Counted from the stretch's first letter, positions 15,672 to 25,509 are shown. The stretch: 64,000 bases of DNA from CAVSJO01 sp963728445 (GCA_963728445.1 CAVSJO010000006.1:1426001-1490000), one strand, 5' to 3'. Notes: generated by a model not told the origin, from the letters alone. Made by a program: numbers and translations.

Positions 15672-16723
15672 CCTACATCGCCAAGCCGAAGGTCCGACAT
15701 CCGGGCCTCGAGACGAACGACATCGGGCTGACCCGACGCGACTACGAGGGCAGCATGTCGACGCTCTGCGCCGGCTGCGGCCACGACTCCGTCACCGCAG
15801 CCATCGTCGAGGCGTTCTGGCAGCTCTCCATCCCGCCGCACCGGGTGGCGAAGCTGTCCGGCATCGGCTGCAGCGCCAAGACTCCGACCTACTTCCTGGG
15901 CGGCGCCCACGGCTTCAACGGCGTGCACGGGCGCATGCCCGCGCTCGCGACGGGAGCGGCCGCGGCGAACGGGGGCCTCACCTACATCGGCATCTCGGGC
16001 GACGGCGACTCGCTGTCCATCGGCATCGGGCAGCTGTGCCACGCCATCCGCCGCAACGTCGACATGCTCTACGTCGTGGAGAACAACGGCGTCTACGGTC
16101 TCACGAAGGGCCAGTTCTCCGCCTCTGCCGACGTCGGCTCGCGCTCGAAGCGGGGGGACGTGAACCGCCAGAAGCCGATCGACCCCGTCCTGCTGGGGCT
16201 CTCCCTCGGCGCGACGTTCATCGCACGGGGCTTTTCCGGCGACAAGAAGCAGCTCGTTCCTCTCATCCAGGCGGGCCTCGCCCACAAGGGCTTCGCGCTG
16301 CTCGACGTCATCTCCCCCTGCGTGACGTTCAACGATCACGAGGGCTCCACGAAGAGCTACCGCGAGACACGGGAGCGGGACGTGGAGGTCGTCCACACGG
16401 ACTTCGTGCCGCTCCAGCGTGAGATCACGACGAGCTACGAGGCCGGGTCCGCGCGGGAGGTGCGCCTCCACGACGGCAGCACGGTCCACCTGCGCAAGGT
16501 GGCCGAGGGCTACGACCCGAGGGATCGGGACGAAGCCTGGGCCTACCTCCGGGAGCGGCAGGACGAGGGCGAGGTCCCGACCGGCCTCCTCTTCGTCGAG
16601 CCTGACGCCACCGACATGCACGCCTTCCTCGAGACGGTGGACGCTCCCCTCGCCACCCTGCCTTTCGAGGAGCTCTGCCCCGGGGCGGACGCGCTGGACC
16701 GGCTGCTCGATTCCTGGCGCTGA
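15668..16723 (+). CDS. korB: 2-oxoacid:ferredoxin oxidoreductase beta subunit
   Basis: 351 residues. TPP-binding motif GDGDSLSIGIGQL then VENNGVYGLTKGQ; conserved Cys for the [4Fe-4S] cluster are in LCAGCGH near residue 35, GIGCSAK near 75 and SPCVTF near 217. This subunit binds thiamine pyrophosphate and the Fe-S cluster that passes electrons to ferredoxin. ATG 15668 overlaps the korA stop. Subunit length is slightly above the usual 290-340 because of a C-terminal extension that includes EVPTGLLFVEP, also seen in many aerobic-bacterial KorB proteins. Substrate preference (2-oxoglutarate against pyruvate) is inferred from the two-subunit KorAB layout. A strong hairpin follows 60 bases downstream. 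Confidence 0.93.
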   Translation: MTYIAKPKVRHPGLETNDIGLTRRDYEGSMSTLCAGCGHDSVTAAIVEAFWQLSIPPHRVAKLSGIGCSAKTPTYFLGGAHGFNGVHGRMPALATGAAAANGGLTYIGISGDGDSLSIGIGQLCHAIRRNVDMLYVVENNGVYGLTKGQFSASADVGSRSKRGDVNRQKPIDPVLLGLSLGATFIARGFSGDKKQLVPLIQAGLAHKGFALLDVISPCVTFNDHEGSTKSYRETRERDVEVVHTDFVPLQREITTSYEAGSAREVRLHDGSTVHLRKVAEGYDPRDRDEAWAYLRERQDEGEVPTGLLFVEPDATDMHAFLETVDAPLATLPFEELCPGADALDRLLDSWR

Positions 16724-16782
16724 GGCGGTACAGGGGACCGGCGGGAGTGGGACGTCCCGGCCGCAGGAAGACGGGAGGGGGA

Positions 16783-16812
16783 CCGGGCGAGACGACGGAT
16801 CGTCTCGCCCGG
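16783..16812. terminator. Bidirectional hairpin terminator between korB and an outer-membrane protein gene
   Basis: A perfect 13-bp stem (16783-16795 with 16800-16812) around a 4-base loop (cgga), placed between two convergent genes. No T-run follows on either strand, so termination may be factor-assisted or intrinsic with a GC-only stem. Confidence 0.7.
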
Positions 16813-16819
16813 CGCATCG

Positions 16820-17407
16820 TCAGCGGCGGAAGGGGATGTGGTAGGCGACCCCCAGCGTGAAGCCGAGGTCGAACCGGGTCTGGTCCGCCACGGCGGCCGC
16901 CGGATTCTTGTAGCAGTATGCCATTCCACGGGATTCCAGCCGCAGCGCAGTCCTGCCGTACTGCAGCTCGCTGCCGAGCACTCCGTACCCGGCGGTGCAG
17001 GTCTTGGTCGAGAAGCCGGCCGACGCGTAGTCGTACGTCCGGCCGCCGACCCCCGCTCCGACGAACGGCTTCACCTGCCATGTATCGTTCAGCCAGCGGA
17101 CGGCGTTCACCTCCAGGCCGACGTCGTACTGGAAGACATTGACGTCCCTGCTCGTCAGCGCGATACGGTTCTCGCCGGGTGAGTAGGCGAACGTCCCGAC
17201 GAGATGCAGGGACGGCTTGAGCTCCATGGCGAGCTGTCCGCCGTACATCGCGCCGGCCTTCATGACGTCCCGCTGGGCTCCCACGGGGATGAGCGCGCCG
17301 GCGAGCGGCCGGATCTCGAGGGCGGGCGTGGACGGCGGCGTCCGCACCTGGGCCGAGGCCGCGCTCGCGATGAGCAGAAGCGCGGCCGCGATCGTGGTCC
17401 TGGGCAT
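16820..17407 (-). CDS. Small outer-membrane beta-barrel protein
   Basis: 195 residues with a clear signal peptide (AAALLLIASAASAQ, cleavage after residue about 20). The mature part alternates polar and hydrophobic residues in strands such as YGGQLAMELKPSLHLVGTFAY and FDLGFTLGVAYHIPFRR, with a terminal aromatic/Arg end typical of 8-stranded OmpW/OmpA-like barrels. Two Cys in the second half (TKTCTAGYG and GMAYCYKN) could form a disulfide in an extracellular loop. GGAGGAAC precedes the ATG. No specific function is recognisable. Confidence 0.82.
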   Translation of the reverse strand: MPRTTIAAALLLIASAASAQVRTPPSTPALEIRPLAGALIPVGAQRDVMKAGAMYGGQLAMELKPSLHLVGTFAYSPGENRIALTSRDVNVFQYDVGLEVNAVRWLNDTWQVKPFVGAGVGGRTYDYASAGFSTKTCTAGYGVLGSELQYGRTALRLESRGMAYCYKNPAAAVADQTRFDLGFTLGVAYHIPFRR

Positions 17408-17618
17408 TGTGTTCCTCCGATCTCGGGACTGACCTCAAGTTCCTGCGGCCGGCGATTCCGGCCGCACATCCAAGATGGGTTGCGGACGAGTTCCCGGTGT
17501 CGGGGAGGGTCGGGTGAATCTGTAGTGGAGCGTCAGGACGCTACGCGACGCTCCGGCACACCGGGCGAGGCGCAAACTGGTGGGGCCAGCGAAGGGATCG
17601 CCGGACGCTGGCGGCCGC

Positions 17619-20162
17619 TCAGTGGGGCTGAATGGAAGCCTGCCTGGCGGTCCCTGCGGTGCCGGGCAGGACGCGGGCGCCGAGGATGCGGCCGGTCTCG
17701 GTGGTGGGCGCCAGGTCGACACGGCCGTACTCCCGATGTTCACGCTCCTCGCCGAACACACGGTCCCACAGTCCGCGCAGCCAGCCGCCCATCCCGGCGC
17801 GCATGGGGCAGACCTCGTCGGGTACGGCCCAGCGGGCAAACGCTTCCTGACGGGGCTCGCTGCCGTCGTACGGCTCGCAGCCGTCGGCGAGCGTCATCCC
17901 GCTCGCCGGATCGATCCATCGGAAGGCGACGTCGCTCGGCGGCGTCCACGCCCTGCGCCCATACCTGCCGGCCCCCCCGGCGTCGTCCCTCGCATCGTCG
18001 TAGCGCCGGAGGATGCGCCCCCAGATCGGGGCCGCCAGTCGGCCGCCGCTTGCGCCGCCCATGATGCGTCGGGGCTGGTCGAAGCCGACCCACACCGCCG
18101 CCACGACGTCGGGCGTGTAGCCGACGAACCAGGCATCCCTGAGGTCGCTCGTCGTACCGGTCTTGCCGGCGGCCGGTCCGTCGTAGCCCACCGCCCGCAC
18201 CGCCGTTGCCGTGCCCCGGTCCACGACGTCCCGGAGGATGTCGGTGGTGAGCCACGCCACGGTCGGGTCGAGGGCCGGCTCCCGCACGCTGCGGGCGCGC
18301 CAGAGGACGCGGCCGGTCGAGTCCGCGACGGCGAGAACGAACCGGGGCCGTGTACGATCGCCGAGGTTCGCGAACGGCGTGTAGGCGGCCGCCATCTCCA
18401 GCGGCGTGAGGGACGCGGCGCCCAGCGCCAGCGACGGTGTCGCGGGAAGGGAGTCGCGGATGCCCGCGGCGTGCGCCGTCGCGACGATGGGGTCGAGTCC
18501 CACGGCGGTGGCCAGGCGCACCGTCGGCACGTTGCGGGAATGGACGAGGGCGTAGCGCATCGTCATGAGGCCCTCGTAGTCGCCCTCGTAGTTCGTCGGC
18601 TTCCACGTCCGGTTGCGGGAAAGGCGCACCGTGAACGGCCCGTCGAGGATGGGCTGGGTCGGCGCGTACCCCTGCTCGAGCGCCGCGGCGTAGACGAACG
18701 GTTTGAATGCGCTGCCGACCTGGCGACGGCCGGCGACGGCGCGGTCGAACGTCGACTGCCCGTGATCGCGGCCGCCGACCAGGGCGAGGACGTCGCCGGT
18801 GGACGGCTCGAGCATGGCGACGGCGCCCTGCAGGTAGCGCGTGCCATCCGGGCCCAGGGCGTCAGCGGAGCCGTAGCGGGGCGCCTTCAGCCGCCCGTAG
18901 CGGCCCTCCTCGATGTGCCCGAGCTGGCGCCGCAGCTCGTCCCCGGCGATACGCTGGGCGTCCGGATCGAGGGACGTGAGCACGCGCAGACCACGGCCGT
19001 AGAGGCCCTCCCCGACGCTCGCCTCGAGGAGCTTCCGCACGTGATCGACGTAGTAGGCCGCGAACGCCGCGTCCCCCCCCGTCCGGTGGGCCACCGTGTG
19101 CACGGAAGTCGCCGCGGCCTTCGCCGTCGCCGTGCTGTCGGCCCGACCCTGCCGCGCCATGAGCGCAAGCACGAGGTTGCGGCGCGCCTTCGAGCGCGCG
19201 GTGTGGTCCCGGGGATCGTAGCCCGCAGGCGACCGGACCAGCCCGGCCAGCGTCGCCGCCTGTGCGAGTGTCAGCCTGGAGGCCGGCTGGCCGAAGTACT
19301 CGCGGGACGCCGCGTCGATGCCCCAGGCGCCGTCGCCGAAGTAGATGTGATTCAGGTAGAGCTCCAGGATCTCGCGCTTGGAGAAGCGCTCTTCGATGCC
19401 GAGGGCGACTCGCGCTTCCAGCAGCTTCCGCCGCAGCGACCGGTCCGTGGCCGAGAGGCGCGTCGGGAAGAGGTTCCGCGCCACCTGCATCGTGATGGTG
19501 CTCGCCCCCTCGTCGTAGCCGCCGGAGCGGACGTCCCGGATGGCCGCCCCGACCACGCGCCGCAGGTCGACGCCGCGGTGCTCGTAGAAGCGGCGGTCCT
19601 CCACGGCGACGAACGCCGCCGGCACGTAGTCCGGCAGCGAGTCGATGGGCACGACGCGGCGGTCCACGGGCATGAGTCGGGCGAAGGCCCGACCGTACCG
19701 ATCGAGCAGTACCGGCGCGCGCTCCGGCTGGTAGGCGATGAGCCGGTTCGGGCTCGGGCACCCCCGGGCTCCGCACGTGCCCCAGACCAGCGCAACGACC
19801 AGCCAGGCGCCGGCGGCCGCGCTCCATACGGCGGCCGTGGACGGCGCCGGGATCCTCCGGAGCCACTTCGGGGAGGCGGCCATGCCGCGCCGGGAAGCGA
19901 CCCGGCTGCGCGCGGCATCTCCGAGCCTCAGCACCGTGCTGCGCAGCTTTCGCCCCGCGACCCGCGTTCCGGACGCGATCTCCCGTGCGACCCGGCCCCC
20001 GAACCCGCCCCGTCCCGTCCACGCCGCGACCCGCGACCACATCGCGTCCCCGAGTTCGGCGGCGCCGTCGACCACGGCCTGCGCACGTCGGCCGACCGCG
20101 TCCAGGATCTCGCGCAGCCGATCCCCCGGTCCGCGCGGGCCTAGGTGGATCGTCGGGGGCAT
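17619..20162 (-). CDS. Class A penicillin-binding protein (PBP1-type transglycosylase/transpeptidase)
   Basis: 847 residues. Cytoplasmic basic N-terminus of about 105 residues, one membrane helix near 110-128, then a GT51 domain with the catalytic Glu in VEDRRFYEHRG (E188) and EGASTITMQ near 218. The transpeptidase domain has the SxxK serine at S484 (GSAFKPF), an SRN motif (VHSRNVPTV) and KTGTT near 667. It polymerises and cross-links peptidoglycan in the periplasm. The cytoplasmic N-terminus is longer than usual and amphipathic, possibly for partner contacts. AGGAAC precedes the ATG. It is a single gene on the minus strand, divergent from the S9 peptidase. Confidence 0.95.
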   Translation of the reverse strand: MPPTIHLGPRGPGDRLREILDAVGRRAQAVVDGAAELGDAMWSRVAAWTGRGGFGGRVAREIASGTRVAGRKLRSTVLRLGDAARSRVASRRGMAASPKWLRRIPAPSTAAVWSAAAGAWLVVALVWGTCGARGCPSPNRLIAYQPERAPVLLDRYGRAFARLMPVDRRVVPIDSLPDYVPAAFVAVEDRRFYEHRGVDLRRVVGAAIRDVRSGGYDEGASTITMQVARNLFPTRLSATDRSLRRKLLEARVALGIEERFSKREILELYLNHIYFGDGAWGIDAASREYFGQPASRLTLAQAATLAGLVRSPAGYDPRDHTARSKARRNLVLALMARQGRADSTATAKAAATSVHTVAHRTGGDAAFAAYYVDHVRKLLEASVGEGLYGRGLRVLTSLDPDAQRIAGDELRRQLGHIEEGRYGRLKAPRYGSADALGPDGTRYLQGAVAMLEPSTGDVLALVGGRDHGQSTFDRAVAGRRQVGSAFKPFVYAAALEQGYAPTQPILDGPFTVRLSRNRTWKPTNYEGDYEGLMTMRYALVHSRNVPTVRLATAVGLDPIVATAHAAGIRDSLPATPSLALGAASLTPLEMAAAYTPFANLGDRTRPRFVLAVADSTGRVLWRARSVREPALDPTVAWLTTDILRDVVDRGTATAVRAVGYDGPAAGKTGTTSDLRDAWFVGYTPDVVAAVWVGFDQPRRIMGGASGGRLAAPIWGRILRRYDDARDDAGGAGRYGRRAWTPPSDVAFRWIDPASGMTLADGCEPYDGSEPRQEAFARWAVPDEVCPMRAGMGGWLRGLWDRVFGEEREHREYGRVDLAPTTETGRILGARVLPGTAGTARQASIQPH

Positions 20163-20364
20163 CGTTCCTGCCTTGCTTCGAAGGATTTCTCGTGCGTCCT
20201 ACACGGCCGTGCACTCCGTGTGCCGTGGCGCGCGGCAGGCCTCCATCTCCTTAGGACGGAGGAAGTTGTGAAAAAGTTGCGGCCGAGCGTGGAGCCGCTC
20301 CGCTTGCCGCTGCCCGGGCGCGGTCCTTAGCATTCCGGGAACCCGCCATCCGGAGAGACCCACC

Positions 20365-22434
20365 ATGCGTCGCCGCATTCTCGCCTCCTTCGCTGTCGCA
20401 ACACTGTCCGCCGCCGCACCCGCCGGGGGGCTCGCTGCCCCGACGCAGGAGCCGCGCCTCGCCGCGGCGCCCCCGGCCGACTCCATGTGGACGCCTGCCC
20501 TCTCCATGCGCTACCGCAGCGTCGGCTCCACTGCCGTCTCGCCCGACGGAAGCCGCGTCGCGTATGTCGTGCGCCACGCCGAGATGGGCGGGGACACGTC
20601 GCGCTACGTTTCGCAGATCTGGGTCGCCAGCGCAGACGGTTCGGCGAACCGTCAGTTCACCCGGGGACCCGGCTCGGCGACGTCGCCTGCCTTCAGCCCC
20701 CATGGACGACGCCTCGCCTTCACGGCGGACCGGGGCGGGGACGATGCGAAGCCGCAGGTGTGGATCCTGCCCCTCGACGGAGGCGAGGCGTGGCGTCTCA
20801 CGGATGCGCCGGAGGGGGTCGTAAGCTTCGCCTGGTCGCCGGACGGGTCCCGCATCGCCTACACGATGCGGGACACCGCAACCACCGAGGAGCGGCGGCG
20901 AAAGAAGGAGAAGCGGGACGAGTTCTTCGTCGACAGCATGTACCACTATCAGCATCTGTACGTGGTGCCGCTGGCGGACTCGGTGGAGGGCCGGCGCCCC
21001 GTGACGCGGCTGACGAGCGGCGCTTTCGAAGTGCGTTCCTTCGACTGGTCACCGGACGGGCGGTCGATCGTCTTCGCGCACCAGCCGGACCCGCGCATCG
21101 ACACCGGTCAGATGGATGCGGACATCTCCGTCGTCCCGTCGGCCGGAGGAGAGGTGCGACACCTGGTGACGCGGCCTGGGGTGGACGGGGAGCCGCGCTG
21201 GTCGCCCGACGGCCGGACGATCGCCTTCACGAGCGATGGCGGCCGACCGGAGCCGGTGAGCCTCTCCGACGTCTGGGTCGTCCCCGCGGGCGGCGGTGAG
21301 GCCCGCAGGCTCGCGGAGACGCCCGACCGCAGCGCGGGCATGGTCGGCTGGTCCCGGGACGGCTCGGCGGTGTGGGTGCAGGAGGTCGTGCACACGCAGG
21401 GGGCGGTGCTGGCTGTTCCTGCCGACGGCTCGGCGCCGAAGGTGATGGTGCCGGACGGCGGCACGATGGGCGACGTCGCGTTCGCGGATCACGCCGAGCG
21501 GATGGCGTTCGTGTGGCAGGACCCCGACACGCCGCCCGACGTGTACGTCTCGCCGACGGATGCGCTGCGGCGCACGAAGCTGAGCGACGTCAACGGTGAC
21601 CTGCCGAGACCGCCGATGGGCCGGACGGAGGTGGTCTCCTGGACGTCCGGACCGTACACGATCGAGGGGCTGCTCACCTACCCGGTGGGCTTCCGGCGCG
21701 GCGAGAAGGTCCCGCTGATCCTGAACGTGCATGGCGGTCCGGCGGGCGTGTTCACGCAGTCGTTCACGGGCTCACCATCGATCTACATGATCCAGGTCTT
21801 CGCCCAGCGAGGATACGCCGTGCTGCGGCCGAACCCGCGCGGCAGCCTGGGATACGGCAAGCCGTTTCGCTACGCGAACGTGGAGGACTGGGGCGGTGGT
21901 GATTTCCGGGATCTGATGCGTGGGGTCGACCACGTGCTGGCGATGGGCGTGACAGTACCGGACTCGCTAGTGGAGATGGGGTGGAGCTACGGCGGCTACA
22001 TGACCTCGTGGATCGTCACCCACACCGACCGGTTCAAGGCGGCCAGCATGGGGGCGGGGCTTCCGGATCTCATCCCGATGTCCATGACCACCGACATCCA
22101 GGACTACCTCGTCGCTCACATGGGCGGAAAGGAGCCCTGGGAGGCGTTCGACGCCTATCGCAAGCATTCGCCGATCTATTCGATCGCGAACGTCAAGACC
22201 CCCACGCAGGTCCTCCACGGCGCGCAGGACGAACGTGTGCCGACGGCCCAGGGACTCGAGTTCTACCGCGCGCTGCGGCGGCGAGGCGTTCCGACGCAGA
22301 TGATCCTGTTCCCGCGCACGCCCCACGGCCCGCGGGAGCCGAAGCTGCTCATGAGCGTCACCCCTCACATCCTGGACTGGTTCGATTCCTGGCTGGGCCG
22401 CGGCTCGGCGGTGGCCGCGGACGGAGGCGACTAG
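20365..22434 (+). CDS. S9 family prolyl oligopeptidase-type peptidase
   Basis: 689 residues. A signal peptide (about residues 1-25, ending GLAAP) is followed by a seven-bladed-propeller-like region with repeated SPDGSRIAY/SPDGRSIVF/SPDGRTIAF motifs (residues 45-410), then an alpha/beta hydrolase domain. The catalytic triad is visible: Ser in GWSYGGY (S541), Asp in QDERVP (D622) and His in TPHGP (H654). This is the DPP-IV/acylaminoacyl-peptidase type, cleaving short peptides in the periplasm. Divergent from the penicillin-binding protein with a 202-base intergenic region that should hold both promoters. The end is 15 bases from the convergent HXXEE gene. Confidence 0.94.
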   Translation: MRRRILASFAVATLSAAAPAGGLAAPTQEPRLAAAPPADSMWTPALSMRYRSVGSTAVSPDGSRVAYVVRHAEMGGDTSRYVSQIWVASADGSANRQFTRGPGSATSPAFSPHGRRLAFTADRGGDDAKPQVWILPLDGGEAWRLTDAPEGVVSFAWSPDGSRIAYTMRDTATTEERRRKKEKRDEFFVDSMYHYQHLYVVPLADSVEGRRPVTRLTSGAFEVRSFDWSPDGRSIVFAHQPDPRIDTGQMDADISVVPSAGGEVRHLVTRPGVDGEPRWSPDGRTIAFTSDGGRPEPVSLSDVWVVPAGGGEARRLAETPDRSAGMVGWSRDGSAVWVQEVVHTQGAVLAVPADGSAPKVMVPDGGTMGDVAFADHAERMAFVWQDPDTPPDVYVSPTDALRRTKLSDVNGDLPRPPMGRTEVVSWTSGPYTIEGLLTYPVGFRRGEKVPLILNVHGGPAGVFTQSFTGSPSIYMIQVFAQRGYAVLRPNPRGSLGYGKPFRYANVEDWGGGDFRDLMRGVDHVLAMGVTVPDSLVEMGWSYGGYMTSWIVTHTDRFKAASMGAGLPDLIPMSMTTDIQDYLVAHMGGKEPWEAFDAYRKHSPIYSIANVKTPTQVLHGAQDERVPTAQGLEFYRALRRRGVPTQMILFPRTPHGPREPKLLMSVTPHILDWFDSWLGRGSAVAADGGD

Positions 22435-22449
22435 ACGTTCGAGGGAATG

Positions 22450-22956
22450 CTACAGCCTCGCCCGCCGCGCCACCTGGTGCATCGCCGCGAGGTTCAGCAG
22501 CATCGCCACGCTCATGAGCACGGCCCACACGATCGTGCGATCGGTGCGGAGCAGTCCCGCCTCCGCGAGCCGGTCGAGGGCCCAGACCCCGTACGGAAGG
22601 GCGAGGAGGGTGGTGACGATCGCGGGGATGTAGTGGCGCAGCGCGAGGAACTGCGCCAGATGCCCCACCAGGTGAAGCAGGAAGGCGATCAGGATTCCCG
22701 CCCACATCTCGTACCACCCGAGTTCCACTGCTGCCAGCGTCACCGCGCTGATGATCAGGAACTCCTCCGCCACAACCAGGGCGAAGGCCGCCGTCGGCAG
22801 GTCCGTCAGGTGATCGATCGCGCCGCGCGCGAAGCGGAAGCGCCGCCGCACCTCGTCTCCGTTCCTGCGCATCCATGTTTCCACGAGCACGATCTCCTCG
22901 AAATCGTGCAGCATGAAGACGACGGGGAAGAGCCAGAGCACGGTGACGAGGCTCAT
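22450..22956 (-). CDS. HXXEE-domain membrane protein
   Basis: 168 residues with 4-5 predicted membrane helices. The name-giving motif is HDFEEIV near residue 17, matching the HXXEE family (PF13787), whose function is not established. A conserved glutamate pair (VVAEEFLII) lies in the next helix, so the protein may coordinate a metal in the membrane. ATG 22956 overlaps the stop of the serine hydrolase gene (ATGA), so it is translated as the second gene of that unit. Confidence 0.82.
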   Translation of the reverse strand: MSLVTVLWLFPVVFMLHDFEEIVLVETWMRRNGDEVRRRFRFARGAIDHLTDLPTAAFALVVAEEFLIISAVTLAAVELGWYEMWAGILIAFLLHLVGHLAQFLALRHYIPAIVTTLLALPYGVWALDRLAEAGLLRTDRTIVWAVLMSVAMLLNLAAMHQVARRARL

Positions 22957-24535
22957 CTCCCCCCGCCTTCGGCCCGGCGAAACGTCATGCCGCCGGTCTC
23001 GACCTTCTGGACCGTGGCGTCCGGTCCGAGGGAGAACGTCACCAGCGCCGTGCCGTACCATGAGCGGTCCAGGTGGAGCCGGAATGTGTCGTAGTGCCAG
23101 TGCTCCAGATCGCCGCTCAGGGCGCCGCGAATGAGCCGCAGCCCCTTCGGCGTGCGCACGACCTCGACCTTCCCGTAGAGCGAATCCGTGTACGTGCCCG
23201 CGTAGGCGTCGAGCGGCAGACTCGGCTTCGTGTGCAGCACGTGCGACGCCGCCAGCGCCGAGTCCTGCTCCGCCTGCCGCTTCGCCGCGTCCGCTGCCAG
23301 CCCGTCGTAGAGCGTCTTCAGCTCCGCGCTCCAGTCCCGGGGCGGATCGGCGTCGAACAGGTCGAACACCCGGTACATCAGCGCGTGGCGGAGCTCCGCG
23401 TGGTCGCGGTTTGCCAGCACGTATACGCCCAGGTTCTCGTCCCGTATCAGGCCCGCGATGGCCACCATGCCGTCGATGCTGCCCGTGTGGAAGTCCGTGC
23501 GCCGGCCTTCGTAGTCCTGCTGGAACCAGCCGAAGCCGTAGGTGACCCAGTGCGGGTGCGTCAGCCGTGCCGTCGGGTACTCCGACTCCCGCATCACCGT
23601 CTGCGGTCGGAACAGCTCCTCGCACGTCTCCTTCTTCAGCAGCTGCTCCCCCCCGCCGTTTCACAGCCTCTTAGCAGGAAGGCGATCCACTTCGACATGT
23701 CCGCCGTGCTCGACCAGATCGCGCCCGCCGCCGGGATGGGGTCCACGCTGAAGTTCCAGATCTTCCGGAGCTTCCCATCCACCATCTGGTGGGGCGCCGC
23801 CACGTTGTCGCTCGCCGCCGCCGCGGCGCCGCTCGTCACCGTCCGGCTCATCCCGAGAGGAGCGAGGATGCGCCGGTGTACGAAGTCCCCCCACGGCATC
23901 CCCGAGACCGCCTCGATCACCTCGCCCGCCGTTGCGTACATCAGATTCTGATAGATGAACCCGCTCCGGAACGGGTAGACCGTGTCCACGAAACGCAGGC
24001 GCCGCAACGCGTTCTCCGTCGTCGTCGTGGAGTCGTCCCAGAGGAAGTCCGTGTTCGGCAGCCCGGCCCGGTGCGTGAGCAGGTCCCGGACCGTCAGCCG
24101 CCGCGTCAGGTCAGGATCCTTCAGGCGAAACCAGGGCAGGTACATTACGACCGGATCGTCCCACTTCACTTTGCCCTCGTCCACGAGCATTCCCATCGCC
24201 GCCGCCGTCATCGCCTTGGTCGTCGACCCGATGGCGAACAGCGTCGCCGTGTCCACCTTCGCGTCCCCGCCCAGCGCGAGCACGCCGTAGCCGCGGTCGA
24301 AGACCACTCTCCCGTCCTTCACGACCGCGATCGAAAGCCCCGGCACGTCCCACGTCTTCACCGCTTCCCGGACGTATGCGTCGAACGCAGCCGGGTCGAA
24401 GGTGGAGGATGCGCTCGACGCGGGGGTCTGGGCCGCCACCGGCGGGGTCCACGACCGCACCGGGAGCAGCCCGGCGAGCAGAAGTGTGGCCGTCAGGGCG
24501 ACGCCCGTCCGGGCGCGGGTCCGGGACGCGGTCAT
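22953..24535 (-). pseudogene. Beta-lactamase-family serine hydrolase with DUF3471-like tail, frameshifted
   Basis: Two frames together make one class C beta-lactamase/esterase-type protein. The first (from ATG 24535) has a signal peptide, SxxK in IGSTTKAMT, YxN in IYQNLMY, and stops at 23636. The second resumes with YGFGWFQQDYEG, the third active-site motif HTGSIDG, and a C-terminal beta-barrel tail (LDAYAGTYTDSLYGKVEV). The break lies at a run of seven G on the coding strand near 23648-23654; one more G would read straight through into EQLLKKETCEELF. So it is either a sequencing or assembly slip in a homopolymer, a phase-variable tract, or real decay. All three catalytic motifs are intact on either side. 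Probable periplasmic peptide or ester hydrolase. Confidence 0.85.
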
Positions 24536-24769
24536 GGCGAGCTCCGGTCGAGATAGGCGTGGGGTACGGACGGCCGGGATCGGCCGCGCCGCCAATCTAC
24601 GCGCCGGAAGCGGTCGGAGGAACCCGCTCGGATCCCGGAGCCGCGGTCAGGCTCCGCGCCTCTGCTTGCGCGCGGCCGGCCGCCCCGCCGAACCAGTCCC
24701 GCTCACCGGACAGTCCCATGTCCTCGACCGAGGACGGCCTGCGGAGAAGGCGAAGTGGATGGACGAGCT

Positions 24770-24796
24770 GTAAATATCTTTCGCACAACCATTTAC
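24770..24796 (+). promoter_or_regulatory. AT-rich inverted repeat in divergent regulatory region
   Basis: The 345 bases between the serine hydrolase (minus) and the next outer-membrane gene (plus) hold no credible gene. Within it, gtaaat (24770-24775) and atttac (24791-24796) form an inverted repeat with a 15-base spacer in a locally AT-rich patch that includes taaatat. This is the best candidate promoter/operator for the plus-strand gene 85 bases downstream. Evidence is composition and symmetry only. Confidence 0.35.
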
Positions 24797-24880
24797 GGCG
24801 ATCATGCGCCTTCCTGGAACGGAGGCATCGGACGTGCCCCTGTTGGGTCGGTGGCAGTCCCACACGATCAGGAGGCAGGC

Positions 24881-25498
24881 ATGTTCAGGCGCATCGTTCC
24901 ACTCGCCGCCGTGGCGGCGCTCATGGTCCCGGCCGGTTCGCTGCGGGCGCAGCAGGCGACATCCGTCGAGCTGTCGCCCTACGCCGGCTACATGGTCTCG
25001 AGCGGCTATCTCTCGGGTCCCCTCGGCACGTCCCTCGGTACCAGCGGTGGAGCGCTGTACGGGCTCCAGGCAGCGATACCGGTGTCGGGGAGCGTGGCGG
25101 TCTACGGGAACGTTGCATACTCGAAGCCGTCGCTTCGGCTGGGTCTGCCGATTCTCGGGGGCGTCGACTTCGGAAGCAACGAGATGCTGCTGTACGACGG
25201 AGGACTGGAGCTGAGGGTGCCGGCGAAGGCCCGCGGCATCACGCCGTTCCTCCAGGTGGGGGCCGGTGGGGTGCACAACGTGGTGAGCGCCGCGGGCATC
25301 GACCTGACGGCGACGAACTTCGCGGTGAACGGAGGGCTGGGCCTGGACGTCGGCTTCCTACCGAATGCGACGCTGCGTCTGATGGCAAAGGACTATGTGG
25401 GGAAGTTCGACTTTCAGGACGCGGTCGGCATCGGCGGCATCGGCGGGGACACGGCGCACAACGTCGGTCTGACAGCGGGACTGCGCGTGACGTTTTAG
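24881..25498 (+). CDS. Outer-membrane beta-barrel protein
   Basis: 205 residues. Signal peptide with cleavage after LRAQQ (about residue 24), then alternating hydrophobic strands typical of OmpA-like or porin-family small barrels (VELSPYAGYMVSSGYL, TPFLQVGAGGVHNVV, VGLTAGLRVTF with a terminal Phe, the BamA-recognised C-terminal residue). AGGAGG is 5 bases before ATG 24881. A hairpin follows the stop. Structural similarity to the barrel protein at 16820-17407 is general only; no function is visible. Confidence 0.85.
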   Translation: MFRRIVPLAAVAALMVPAGSLRAQQATSVELSPYAGYMVSSGYLSGPLGTSLGTSGGALYGLQAAIPVSGSVAVYGNVAYSKPSLRLGLPILGGVDFGSNEMLLYDGGLELRVPAKARGITPFLQVGAGGVHNVVSAAGIDLTATNFAVNGGLGLDVGFLPNATLRLMAKDYVGKFDFQDAVGIGGIGGDTAHNVGLTAGLRVTF

Positions 25499-25509
25499 GC
25501 GGGACCGGA

